Under the pieces are notes generated by a model. The model searched no databases. It was not told the DNA's origin and saw nothing but the letters and a program-made list of their open reading frames with translations. From Variovorax paradoxus (GTDB taxonomy: Bacteria > Pseudomonadota > Gammaproteobacteria > Burkholderiales > Burkholderiaceae_C): a DNA stretch of 64,000 nucleotides. The stretch is taken from assembly GCF_029919115.1 (NCBI RefSeq), contig NZ_CP123990.1, positions 3,348,001 through 3,412,000 of the forward strand. The letters are read 5' to 3'. Shown here one piece after another: positions 1 through 7,371 of this stretch; position 1 is the first letter of the stretch; every line of letters begins with the position of its first letter. Made by a program: the position numbers and the translations under genes.

Positions 1-813
1 GCGCTCGGCAAAGAAGCGCATTGCTTCGACGAGCTGATCGTCCGTCACGGTAAAGATGTCGTTCACGTCGCGCTTGATGATGCCGAAGGTGTATTCGCCC
101 AGATGCTGCGTCTGCGCGCCGTCGGCGATGGTCTTGGGCGTTTCGATGTGCACGATCTTTCCCGCGCGAAACGACTGCTGGCCGTCATTGCCCGCCTCGG
201 GCTCCACACCGTAGACCTTGCAATCGGGTGACAGCGCGCGCGCCGACAACGCCGAGCCAGAGAGCAGCCCGCCGCCGCCCAGGCACACGAACAAGTGGTC
301 GAGCGGACCGGCTTCTTCGATCAGCTCCTTCACCGCCGTGCCCTGGCCCGTGAGCACGTCGGGATGGTCGTAGGGCGGAATCATCGTCATGCCGCGGTCC
401 TGCGCGAGCTGCCTGGTCAGCGCCTCGCGGTCTTCGGTGAAACGGTCGTACATCACCACCTCGGCGCCGTAGCCCTTCGTGGCCGCCACCTTGGCGGCGG
501 GCGCGTCCTTGGGCATGACGATCACCGCGGGCATCGACAGCAGCCGCGCCGACAGCGCAATCGCCTGCGCATGGTTGCCTGAAGAAAACGCGATGACGCC
601 GCCCTTGCGCTGCGCAGCGTCGAACTTGGAGAGCGCATTGAAGGCGCCGCGAAACTTGAACGCGCCCATGCGCTGGAAGTTCTCGCACTTGAAGAAGAAC
701 CGCGCGCCCCAGCGCTCGTCGGCGGTGGTCGAGCGCAGCACAGGCGTGCGGTGGGCATGGCCTTCGAGCCGCGCGGCCGCGGCAATGACGTCGTCGTAGG
801 TGGGTAGTTGCAT
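1..813 (-). CDS. Threonine/serine dehydratase-like PLP enzyme (3' end outside the window)
   Basis: The first 271 codons of a fold-type II PLP enzyme are present; the C-terminus lies beyond position 1. The start ATG is at 811-813. Visible motifs are the PLP-lysine region FKFRGA (Lys53), the SSGNHAQAIA substrate loop near residues 77-86 and the GGGGLLSGSA phosphate-binding loop. This pattern fits threonine ammonia-lyase, serine racemase or threo-3-hydroxyaspartate ammonia-lyase; the SSGNHAQ wording and the apparently regulatory-domain-free N-terminal layout favour the last group, but the C-terminus needed to exclude a biosynthetic IlvA is missing. It is divergent from a GntR-family gene with a 113-bp spacer holding a perfect palindrome, so it may share that regulator. 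Family confident, substrate not. Confidence 0.85.
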   Translation of the reverse strand, partial: MQLPTYDDVIAAAARLEGHAHRTPVLRSTTADERWGARFFFKCENFQRMGAFKFRGAFNALSKFDAAQRKGGVIAFSSGNHAQAIALSARLLSMPAVIVMPKDAPAAKVAATKGYGAEVVMYDRFTEDREALTRQLAQDRGMTMIPPYDHPDVLTGQGTAVKELIEEAGPLDHLFVCLGGGGLLSGSALSARALSPDCKVYGVEPEAGNDGQQSFRAGKIVHIETPKTIADGAQTQHLGEYTFGIIKRDVNDIFTVTDDQLVEAMRFFAER

Positions 814-894
814 GCGCAGAGCTTAGCGGCGGCTTACGTTTTTTTGCAGGGCCCATGGGTAAAAACCCGGGATACGCCGAGTCCGCATCTTTGT

Positions 895-910
895 ACTCTG
901 TATACAGAGT
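895..910. promoter_or_regulatory. Palindromic operator candidate for the GntR regulator
   Basis: A perfect 16-bp palindrome, ACTCTGTATACAGAGT, lies 17 bp before the probable start codon of the GntR gene and between it and the divergent dehydratase gene. The TGTATACA core has the GT...AC spacing common in operators of the FadR/FCD branch of GntR proteins. Autoregulation, and perhaps control of the divergent gene, is inferred. Confidence 0.55.
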
Positions 911-926
911 TCAGAGAAAGCCAGTC

Positions 927-1640
927 ATGCCAGCCCACCTCGTCAGCATCGAAGCCTCGCCCGACCTCGTCGACCAGGTCTACCGCGCCCTGCTCGGCGC
1001 CATCAGCAGCGGCTCGCTCGCGCCCGGCGAGCGCATCACGCAGGAAGACATCGCGCAGCGCCTCTCGGTGTCGCGCCAGCCGGTGCTGCAGGCGCTGCGC
1101 CTGCTCAAGAAAGACGGCTTCGTGCTCGATGCGCCCGGCCGCGGGGTGCTGGTGGCGCCGCTCGATGCCGAGTGGATGCGCAAGGTCTACCAGGTGCGCG
1201 GCGCGCTCGACGTGCTGGCCGCCCGGCTTGCCGCGGCACAGCGCTTTCGCATCGACCCCAAGCTGATGGAGCGTGGCCGCCGCGCGGCGCGCGGGCGCAA
1301 TGTCGAAGCCATGATCGACGCCGACATGGCTTTTCATGAGGCCATCTACGAGGCGTCCGGCAATCCGCTCATCGGCCAGAGCGCCGGCCAGCATTGGCGC
1401 CACCTGCGCCGCGCCATGGGCGCCGTGCTGCAGGCCGAGCCTCAGCGCGAGTCGCTGTGGGACGAGCACCAGGCCATTGCCGACGCCATTGCCGCAGGCA
1501 ACGCACAACGTGCCGCGCAGCTGAGCGAAGAACACGTTGCGCAGGCGAGCGAAGCATTGAGCCGGCGGCTCGCGCAGCAGCTGGCGCGCACCGCATCGGC
1601 CACCCATCACACCACCCACCGCAAAGGAGACAAGGCATGA
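927..1640 (+). CDS. GntR-family transcriptional regulator (FadR/FCD type)
   Basis: A 237-aa DNA-binding regulator. The N-terminal winged helix (about residues 10-75) contains GERITQEDIAQRLSVSRQPV and LLKKDGFVLDAPGRGVLV, typical of GntR. The C-terminal all-helical part, with EAMIDADMAFHEAIYEASGN and a late SEEHV segment, is the FCD ligand-binding fold that usually binds an acid through a metal. I chose the ATG at 927, which follows an AGAGAAAG ribosome site and leaves the palindrome at 895-910 outside the gene; an upstream in-frame ATG at 855 would swallow it. The stop overlaps the next start (ATGA), so regulator, dioxygenase and dehydrogenase are co-translated. The effector is unknown. Confidence 0.9.
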   Translation: MPAHLVSIEASPDLVDQVYRALLGAISSGSLAPGERITQEDIAQRLSVSRQPVLQALRLLKKDGFVLDAPGRGVLVAPLDAEWMRKVYQVRGALDVLAARLAAAQRFRIDPKLMERGRRAARGRNVEAMIDADMAFHEAIYEASGNPLIGQSAGQHWRHLRRAMGAVLQAEPQRESLWDEHQAIADAIAAGNAQRAAQLSEEHVAQASEALSRRLAQQLARTASATHHTTHRKGDKA

Positions 1641-2512
1641 AGTTGAGCCCCGACCAACGCGCGCAGTTCGAGCGCGACGGCTACCTGTTCTTTCCCGGCC
1701 ACTTTTCACCCGAAGAGACGAAGATGCTGACCGATGCGGTGCCCGAGCTCTACAGCCGGCGAGAGGCCTTCAACGTGCGCGAGAAGGGCTCGGACGCCGT
1801 GCGCACGAACTTTGCCGCGCACCTGATCAGCGAACCCTTCGCGCGGCTGGCACGCCACCCGCGCATGGTGGAGCCGGTGATGGACCTGTTCGACGAGCAG
1901 GTCTACATGCACCAGTTCAAGATCAACGGCAAGATGGCCTTCGAGGGCGATGTGTGGCAGTGGCACCAGGACTACGGCACCTGGCTCAACGACGACCTGA
2001 TGCCCTCCGAGCGCGCGATGAATGTCGCCATTTTTCTGGACGATGTGAACGAGCACAACGGCCCGCTGATGTTCATTCCGGGCAGCCACCGCAAGGGCGT
2101 GGTCGATGCGAAACATGACCTCACGACCACGAGCTACCCGCTCTGGACGGTCGACAACGACCTGATCCGCCAGTTGGTGGACCGTGCCGGCGGCCAGCAT
2201 GGCGGCATCGTTTCGCCCAAGGGCCCCGCCGGTTCGATGATCCTGTTCCACAGCTGCCTCGTGCACGCATCGGGCAGCAACCTTTCGCCCTTCAACCGCG
2301 TGGCGGTGTACCTGAGCCTGTGCGCCGTCAGCAACCATATTCGGCGCCACAAGCGGCCCGAGTACATCGCGCACCGCGACTTCACGCCCATCGAGATGCT
2401 GCCCGACGATTGCCTGCTGAAGCCCTACCCGGTCGAGGTGCCGTGGAAGAACGGCCTGCCCGAAAGCGCGCTGCAGACTTCACTCGAAACTCTCGACACC
2501 GTGGAGGCCTGA
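1637..2512 (+). CDS. Phytanoyl-CoA dioxygenase (PhyH) family Fe(II)/2-oxoglutarate oxygenase
   Basis: This 291-aa protein is a non-haem iron, 2-oxoglutarate-dependent oxygenase. The metal triad is visible: WHQDYGTW supplies His110 and Asp112, and LVHASG supplies His210; Arg221 in NRVAVYLS is placed to hold 2-oxoglutarate. The segment NEHNGPLMFIPGSHRKG is typical of PhyH and ectoine-hydroxylase relatives. It starts on the ATG that overlaps the GntR stop and ends 4 bp before the dehydrogenase start. The context suggests hydroxylation of a small acid or amino acid that the dehydrogenase then processes. The substrate cannot be read from sequence. EctD is unlikely because no ectoine genes are nearby. 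Confidence 0.88.
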   Translation: MKLSPDQRAQFERDGYLFFPGHFSPEETKMLTDAVPELYSRREAFNVREKGSDAVRTNFAAHLISEPFARLARHPRMVEPVMDLFDEQVYMHQFKINGKMAFEGDVWQWHQDYGTWLNDDLMPSERAMNVAIFLDDVNEHNGPLMFIPGSHRKGVVDAKHDLTTTSYPLWTVDNDLIRQLVDRAGGQHGGIVSPKGPAGSMILFHSCLVHASGSNLSPFNRVAVYLSLCAVSNHIRRHKRPEYIAHRDFTPIEMLPDDCLLKPYPVEVPWKNGLPESALQTSLETLDTVEA

Positions 2513-2516
2513 GCTC

Positions 2517-3878
2517 ATGAGCCTCTACACCCGCCTGCAGCAGCGCGCCGCCGAAGGCCGCCCCATCCGCATCGGCCTGATCGGCGCCGGCAAGTTCGGC
2601 TCGATGTATCTTGCGCAGATTCCGCGCACGCCCGGCGTGCAGCTGGTGGCGATTGCCGATCTTTCGCCCGCCGCGGCGCGCGTCAATCTCGAACGTGTCG
2701 GCTGGGACCCGGCCCGCGCTGGGGCGGGCTCGGTGCAGGAGGCGCTGAAGACCGGCAGCACCTGGATCACCGAAGACTGGCAGGCCGTGACGCGCGAGCC
2801 TTCCATCGACATCGTGGTCGAGTGCACCGGCAATCCGGTGGCCGCGGTCGATCATTGCCTGGATGCCTTTGCACACGGCAAGCACGTGGTGAACGTGACC
2901 GTGGAGGCCGACGCCTTCTGCGGCCCGCTGCTCGCGCGCAAGGCGCAGCAGGCGGGTTTGATCTATTCGCTGGCCTTCGGCGACCAGCCCGCGCTCATCT
3001 GCGACCTGGTCGACTGGGCGCGCACCTGCGGCTTTCCGGTGGTGGCGGCCGGTCGCGGCCACAAGTGGCTTCCGCACTTCACCGAATCGACGCCGGAAAC
3101 GGTGTGGGGCAACTACGGCCTCACGCCCGAACAGGCGCTGCGCGGCGGGCTCAACCCGAAAATGTTCAACAGCTTTCTCGACGGCTCCAAGCCTTCGATA
3201 GAAAGCTCGGCCGTGGCCAACGCCACCGGCCTGACCGTGCCTTCTGACGGCCTGCTCTACCCGCCCGCGAGCGTGGAGGACATTCCCTTTGTCACTCGCC
3301 CGCAGAGCGAAGGCGGCGTGCTGGAGCGCAAGGGCATGGTTGAAGTGATTTCGTCGCTCGAAGCCAATGGGCGAAAGATTCCCTACGACATCCGCATGGG
3401 TGTGTGGGTCACGGTCGAGGCCGAGACCGACTACATCAAGAACTGCTTCGAGGAATACAACGCCCACACCGACCCGAGCGGCCGCTACTTCACGCTCTAC
3501 AAGCGGTGGCACCTCATCGGCCTGGAAGTCGGCATGTCGGTGGCCAGCGTGGCCTTGCGCGGGGAACCCACCGGCGTGGCAACCTGCTGGAACGCCGACG
3601 TGGTCGCCACCGCCAAGCGCGACCTGGCGCCCGGCGAAATGCTCGATGGCGAAGGCGGCTACACCGTCTGGGGCAAGCTGCTGCCAGCCGAGCGCTCCAT
3701 GCGGCTGGGCGGCCTGCCGCTCGGGCTGGCGCACAACGTCAAGCTGGTGCGCGCAGTAAAGAAGGGCCAGAGCCTTTGCTGGGCCGACGTTGCCATGGAC
3801 ACCTCGACACACGCCTACCAGTTGCGCGCCGAAATGGAAGCGATGTTCGCGCCGTCCACGCAGGCCAAGGCCGCCTAG
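2517..3878 (+). CDS. NAD(P)-dependent oxidoreductase, homoserine-dehydrogenase-like with SAF-type C-terminus
   Basis: A 453-aa protein with an N-terminal Rossmann fold (RIGLIGAGKFGSMYLAQ near residues 18-34, followed by the strand QLVAIADLS) and the IDIVVECTGNP/HVVNVTVEAD segments seen in homoserine and aspartate dehydrogenase-like enzymes. The C-terminal section, including DLAPGEMLDGEGGYTVWGKL, looks like an SAF/antifreeze-type domain. It is last in the GntR-PhyH-dehydrogenase operon, 4 bp after the dioxygenase. True threonine-pathway homoserine dehydrogenase is improbable because no ACT domain or threonine genes are present. I infer a catabolic dehydrogenase or epimerase for the oxygenase product. 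Confidence 0.78.
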   Translation: MSLYTRLQQRAAEGRPIRIGLIGAGKFGSMYLAQIPRTPGVQLVAIADLSPAAARVNLERVGWDPARAGAGSVQEALKTGSTWITEDWQAVTREPSIDIVVECTGNPVAAVDHCLDAFAHGKHVVNVTVEADAFCGPLLARKAQQAGLIYSLAFGDQPALICDLVDWARTCGFPVVAAGRGHKWLPHFTESTPETVWGNYGLTPEQALRGGLNPKMFNSFLDGSKPSIESSAVANATGLTVPSDGLLYPPASVEDIPFVTRPQSEGGVLERKGMVEVISSLEANGRKIPYDIRMGVWVTVEAETDYIKNCFEEYNAHTDPSGRYFTLYKRWHLIGLEVGMSVASVALRGEPTGVATCWNADVVATAKRDLAPGEMLDGEGGYTVWGKLLPAERSMRLGGLPLGLAHNVKLVRAVKKGQSLCWADVAMDTSTHAYQLRAEMEAMFAPSTQAKAA

Positions 3879-4095
3879 CAGGGCCGGGCAGTTTCATCGG
3901 CGCACGGCCCTTGGCATTCGCCATTGCGCCGGCGCATATTCAGGGGAAGAATAAATCGTTGGGCATGCAAGTCGCATGTCGAAATGACCGGCTGCGAGCC
4001 GTCATTGTGGTGAGCAATCTTGCTCGGCAGGCGTGTCCTCGACGGAGAAACACCATGCAATTCAGCTTCGGTGCAACTGGAACTCCGGGCGCATC

Positions 4096-5328
4096 GTGAA
4101 CGAACTGGCGGCTCCCCGAGCCGCCGAGTGGGTGGCGCGCGAATCGTATGGGCGGCTGCTCGCGATCCTTTCAGCGCGCACGCACGACATTGCCGCATCG
4201 GAAAGCGCGCTCGCGGAGGCCTTTGCGCGGGCCTTCGAGCGCTGGCCTTCCGACGGCATTCCCGACCAGCCCGATGCATGGCTGCTGGGCGTGGCACGAC
4301 ACCGAAAGCTCGACGCCTGGCGCCATACCCGCATCCAGGATGCCGCCACGCAAGCCCTGCTGCTGCTGGCCGGCGAGGTCGATGTGGGCACGGTCGACGC
4401 CGCAGCACTGCCGGACGAGCGCTTGCGGCTGCTCTTCGTGTGCGCGCATCCGGCCATCGATGCCGCCGCGCGAGCGCCGCTCATGCTGCAGACCATGCTC
4501 GGGCTCGATGCGGGCCGCATGGCCGGAGCGTTTCTCACGTCGCCTTCCACGCTCGGGCAGCGGCTGGTCCGGGCCAAGGCGCGCATCCGCACCGCGGGCA
4601 TTTCTTTTGAATACCCCGACGCGCGCGAACTGCCGCAGCGCTTGCAGCACGTGCTCGAAGGCATCCATGCCGTGTACGGCAACGGCTGGGACGACGTGGA
4701 CGGCGCCGACACCTTGCCTCGCGGCCTTGCCGCCGAAGCCATCGAGCTCGGCCGCATCTTGTGCAGGTTGATGCCGAACGAGCCCGAGCCGCCGGGCCTG
4801 CTCGCGTTGATGCTGTTCAGCGAGAGCCGGGCGGCGGCACGGCTGAATGACACCGGGACCTACGTGCCGCTCGACCAGCAGGACATGGCGGGCTGGGATC
4901 CGGACCTGCTCGCGCAGGCCGAGCAGCATCTGCGGCAGGCAACGACCATGAACAGCCCCGGTGCGTGCCAACTGGAAGCCGCCATCCAGTCGGCCCATTG
5001 CGAGCGCCGCGTCGGCGCACCGGTGGCGCCCGAAACGATGGTCGCGCTGTACGACAACCTGCTGGCGCTGCGCCCCGGCATCGGCGCCGAGGTGAGCCGT
5101 GCCTGCGCCATTGCCAGGGCGCGCGGCCACGATGTGGGCCTGCAGGCGCTCGATGCCATTGCGGCTGGCGAGGTGGCAAGCTACCAACCCTTCTGGGCGG
5201 CCCGCGGCCACCTGCTCGCGGCAGGCGGCGCCCGTGCCGCCGCGCGCCAGGCCTTCGATCGCGCGATAGGCCTGAGCGCGAGCGCCGCAGTGCGCGCATA
5301 TCTCAATGGGATGTCCGAGCGGCTCTGA
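4096..5328 (+). CDS. ECF42-type RNA polymerase sigma factor (DUF6596, TPR-like C-terminus)
   Basis: About 410 aa. The N-terminus carries sigma-70 region 2 (ESALAEAFARAFERWP and PDAWLLGVARHRKLDAWRH) and region 4 around TSPSTLGQRLVRAKARIR. The long C-terminal half is helical and repetitive, ending ARAAARQAFDRAIGLSAS, as in the SigI/ECF42 group, where it replaces an anti-sigma factor. I place the start at GTG 4096 because the sigma domain begins there; a GTG at 4033 is in frame but adds unrelated residues. ECF42 genes normally sit beside a YCII/DGPF-domain gene, and none is visible here. Upstream, 3879-4095 holds no gene. Confidence 0.85.
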   Translation: MNELAAPRAAEWVARESYGRLLAILSARTHDIAASESALAEAFARAFERWPSDGIPDQPDAWLLGVARHRKLDAWRHTRIQDAATQALLLLAGEVDVGTVDAAALPDERLRLLFVCAHPAIDAAARAPLMLQTMLGLDAGRMAGAFLTSPSTLGQRLVRAKARIRTAGISFEYPDARELPQRLQHVLEGIHAVYGNGWDDVDGADTLPRGLAAEAIELGRILCRLMPNEPEPPGLLALMLFSESRAAARLNDTGTYVPLDQQDMAGWDPDLLAQAEQHLRQATTMNSPGACQLEAAIQSAHCERRVGAPVAPETMVALYDNLLALRPGIGAEVSRACAIARARGHDVGLQALDAIAAGEVASYQPFWAARGHLLAAGGARAAARQAFDRAIGLSASAAVRAYLNGMSERL

Positions 5329-5336
5329 GCGCCCCA

Positions 5337-6059
5337 TCATTTCGCGTTGAAGGTCCGCGGAAACAGTGCCGCCTGCGAACGGTCGCGCAGCCGGTAGCTC
5401 ATGGCCGGCCGGCCGAGACTGCCGGTGAGCATGCCCGCCTCTTCCATGAACCCGCCATCAAGCATGCGCTTGCGAAAGGCGCTCTTGTCCACGCTCCGGC
5501 CGAGCACCACCTCATAGGTGTGCTGCAGCGCCGGCAGCGTGAACGGCTCTTCGAGCAGGAAGGCCGGCAGCGACGTGTACTCGACCTTGCTGCGCAGCCG
5601 CGCGATGGCGGCGTCAAGCAGTTCGCCGTGGTCGAAAGCCAGCCGCTTGCGCGATGCGGCCTCCACTTTGAACCATGCCACGTCCGCGGCATTGGCGCCG
5701 CTGCGCAGTTGCATCGCCTGCGCCGGAATCAGCGCGTAGAAGCAGTGCGTGGCCGACCACCCGCGCGGATCGCGCCCTGCGCCGCCCCAACTGCCGAGCT
5801 GTTCGAGATAGGGCGCCACTACGCCGGTCTTCTCGCGCAGCTTGCGCAGCGCGCAGTCGAGCAGGCTCGCATCGTCGTCGATATTCACGAACCCGCCAGG
5901 CAGCGCCCACTTTCCCGGAAACGGCTCGGCCGTGTTGTGGGGCCGCCGCACCAGCAAAACCTGCAGGGCATCGTCAAGCACGGTGAACATCACCACGTCG
6001 ACCGTGACCAACGGACGGGGAAAGTCCAGCGAGGGAAAGTTCGACTTGGGTGTATTCAC
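5337..6059 (-). CDS. nrtR: NrtR-like Nudix-domain transcriptional regulator
   Basis: A 240-aa two-domain protein: an N-terminal Nudix fold (about residues 15-150) and a C-terminal winged helix containing LPALQHTYEVVLGRSVDKSAF and FRKRMLDGG. The Nudix box is degenerate: the usual REUxEExGU reads RKLREKTG, so two metal-binding glutamates are lysines. Such loss is typical of NrtR regulators, which sense ADP-ribose-type ligands and repress NAD genes. The start is a GTG at 6057-6059. The gene is divergent from the DUF4291-NADAR-ARH operon with an AT-rich spacer carrying a dyad at 6087-6101, so control of that operon is likely. The exact ligand is inferred. Confidence 0.82.
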   Translation of the reverse strand: MNTPKSNFPSLDFPRPLVTVDVVMFTVLDDALQVLLVRRPHNTAEPFPGKWALPGGFVNIDDDASLLDCALRKLREKTGVVAPYLEQLGSWGGAGRDPRGWSATHCFYALIPAQAMQLRSGANAADVAWFKVEAASRKRLAFDHGELLDAAIARLRSKVEYTSLPAFLLEEPFTLPALQHTYEVVLGRSVDKSAFRKRMLDGGFMEEAGMLTGSLGRPAMSYRLRDRSQAALFPRTFNAK

Positions 6060-6086
6060 AACGATGGCTTGACTCCGAATCTATTA

Positions 6087-6101
6087 GTTGTATTATACAA
6101 C
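6087..6101. promoter_or_regulatory. Dyad in the nrtR / DUF4291 divergent promoter, probable NrtR operator
   Basis: GTTGTA-TTA-TACAAC is a perfect 6+3+6 inverted repeat in an AT-rich 108-bp spacer that stands out from the GC-rich surroundings. A further TTAGTTG half-site lies just downstream (6108-6114), repeating the TTAGTTG at 6084-6090. The position suits a repressor acting on both divergent genes. Confidence 0.6.
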
Positions 6102-6167
6102 CCTTAATTAGTTGCACAAAGCCACAAATAAAGATCAAGAACAACTACAACCAGAGGACCAAGAACA

Positions 6168-6830
6168 ATGAACAACACCACCCCACCCTTGCCCACCGAG
6201 CGACACGTGGTCCAGCGCGAGCGCTGGCCGCAGAACGGCAGGCACATCCTGGCGCATTGCGATGCGCAGTCAGTCATCGTCTACCAGGCCTACCGCCCTG
6301 CCATCGGTGAATACGCGCTCCGGCACGGCCGCCTGGACGGACCGGACTTCAGTCTTTCGCGCATGAGCTGGATCAAGCCCAACTTCCTCTGGATGATGTA
6401 TCGCTCCGGCTGGGGCACCAAGGAAGGCCAGCAAGTCACGCTCGGCCTGCGGCTGCGCCGCGCATTCTTCGAGCGGGTGGTGCGGGAGGCCGTTCCTTCG
6501 ACCTTCGACTCCGCGCACTTCCGGAGCCGCGAGGCGTGGCAGGCGGCGGTCGAGCGATCCGAGGTGCGCCTGCAATGGGACCCTGACCATGCGCCGAGCG
6601 GCAACAAACTGGAACGCCGTGCGATCCAGCTCGGCCTGCGCGGCCGTACGCTTGCGGAGTTCGCAAAAGAAGAGCTGCTCGAAGTGATTGACATGCGCGC
6701 CTTTGTGGAGGCACAGCGCCCGCTGGCGCAAGACGACAACTCCGAGCTGCAATTGCCAGTGGAGCATCCGCTCGACATCGAGCCACGAGGAAAAGAAGAT
6801 GACAACAAATCCACCCATGACCCCGCGTAG
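6168..6830 (+). CDS. DUF4291 family protein
   Basis: A 220-aa protein of an uncharacterised family. The family hallmark is the block RMSWIKPNFLWMMYRSGWG near residues 65-83, preceded by SVIVYQAYRPAIGEYA. There is no signal peptide or membrane segment. The ATG follows an AGAGGA ribosome site. Its 3' end overlaps the NADAR gene by 32 bp, so the two are translated together. DUF4291 genes are often reported next to NAD/ADP-ribose genes; an ADP-ribosyl-transfer or NAD-binding role is an inference from this neighbourhood, not something the sequence proves. Confidence 0.85.
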   Translation: MNNTTPPLPTERHVVQRERWPQNGRHILAHCDAQSVIVYQAYRPAIGEYALRHGRLDGPDFSLSRMSWIKPNFLWMMYRSGWGTKEGQQVTLGLRLRRAFFERVVREAVPSTFDSAHFRSREAWQAAVERSEVRLQWDPDHAPSGNKLERRAIQLGLRGRTLAEFAKEELLEVIDMRAFVEAQRPLAQDDNSELQLPVEHPLDIEPRGKEDDNKSTHDPA

Positions 6831-7371
6831 CGCCAAGGACCTACCAGCGTACTTCGCGCACGGCTATCGCCCGGAGTACCTGTTGTTTTGGGGCCACCAG
6901 GCGCCGCAGAGCGGCGTGAACAGAAGCTGCTTTAGCCAGTGGTTCGAGGCTGGGTTCACGGTCGACGGCGTGAGGTATCGCACAGCGGAGCATTTCATGA
7001 TGGCCGGCAAGGCACGCCTGTTCGGCGACACCGAAACCTGCGAACGCATCGTCGCGGCGCGCACACCTGGCGAAGCCAAGAAGCTTGGTCGCGAGATCCA
7101 CCACTTCGACGAAGCGGCGTGGGTCGAAGCACGTTTCGATATCGTCACGCACGGCAATGTCGAGAAGTTCTCGCAGAACGCTGCGCTTGGCGCCTTCCTG
7201 CTGGGCACCGGCCATCAGGTGCTGGTGGAAGCCAGTCCGGTCGACGCCATCTGGGGCATCGGCCGTGCCGCCACCGATCCCGCGGCCCAAAACCCTCTCG
7301 AATGGCGCGGCCTCAACTTGTTGGGCTTCGCACTCATGGCGGCGCGCGATGTTCTGAGGACCATACGGTGA
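6799..7371 (+). CDS. NADAR-family (YbiA-like) N-glycosidase
   Basis: A 190-aa single-domain protein. Family motifs are FSQWFEAGFTVDGVRYRTAE, RTAEHFMMAGKARLF, and near the end VEASPVDAIWGIG followed by WRGLNLLGFALM. NADAR proteins include E. coli YbiA, which hydrolyses riboflavin-pathway intermediates, and the NADAR domains that remove ADP-ribose from guanine in nucleic acids. The start ATG at 6799 follows GAGGAAAAGAAG and lies inside the DUF4291 gene; an alternative ATG is at 6817. The stop overlaps the next gene's GTG (GTGA). The position between DUF4291 and an ADP-ribosylglycohydrolase makes an ADP-ribose-removing role more likely than a riboflavin one. Confidence 0.88.
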   Translation: MTTNPPMTPRSAKDLPAYFAHGYRPEYLLFWGHQAPQSGVNRSCFSQWFEAGFTVDGVRYRTAEHFMMAGKARLFGDTETCERIVAARTPGEAKKLGREIHHFDEAAWVEARFDIVTHGNVEKFSQNAALGAFLLGTGHQVLVEASPVDAIWGIGRAATDPAAQNPLEWRGLNLLGFALMAARDVLRTIR

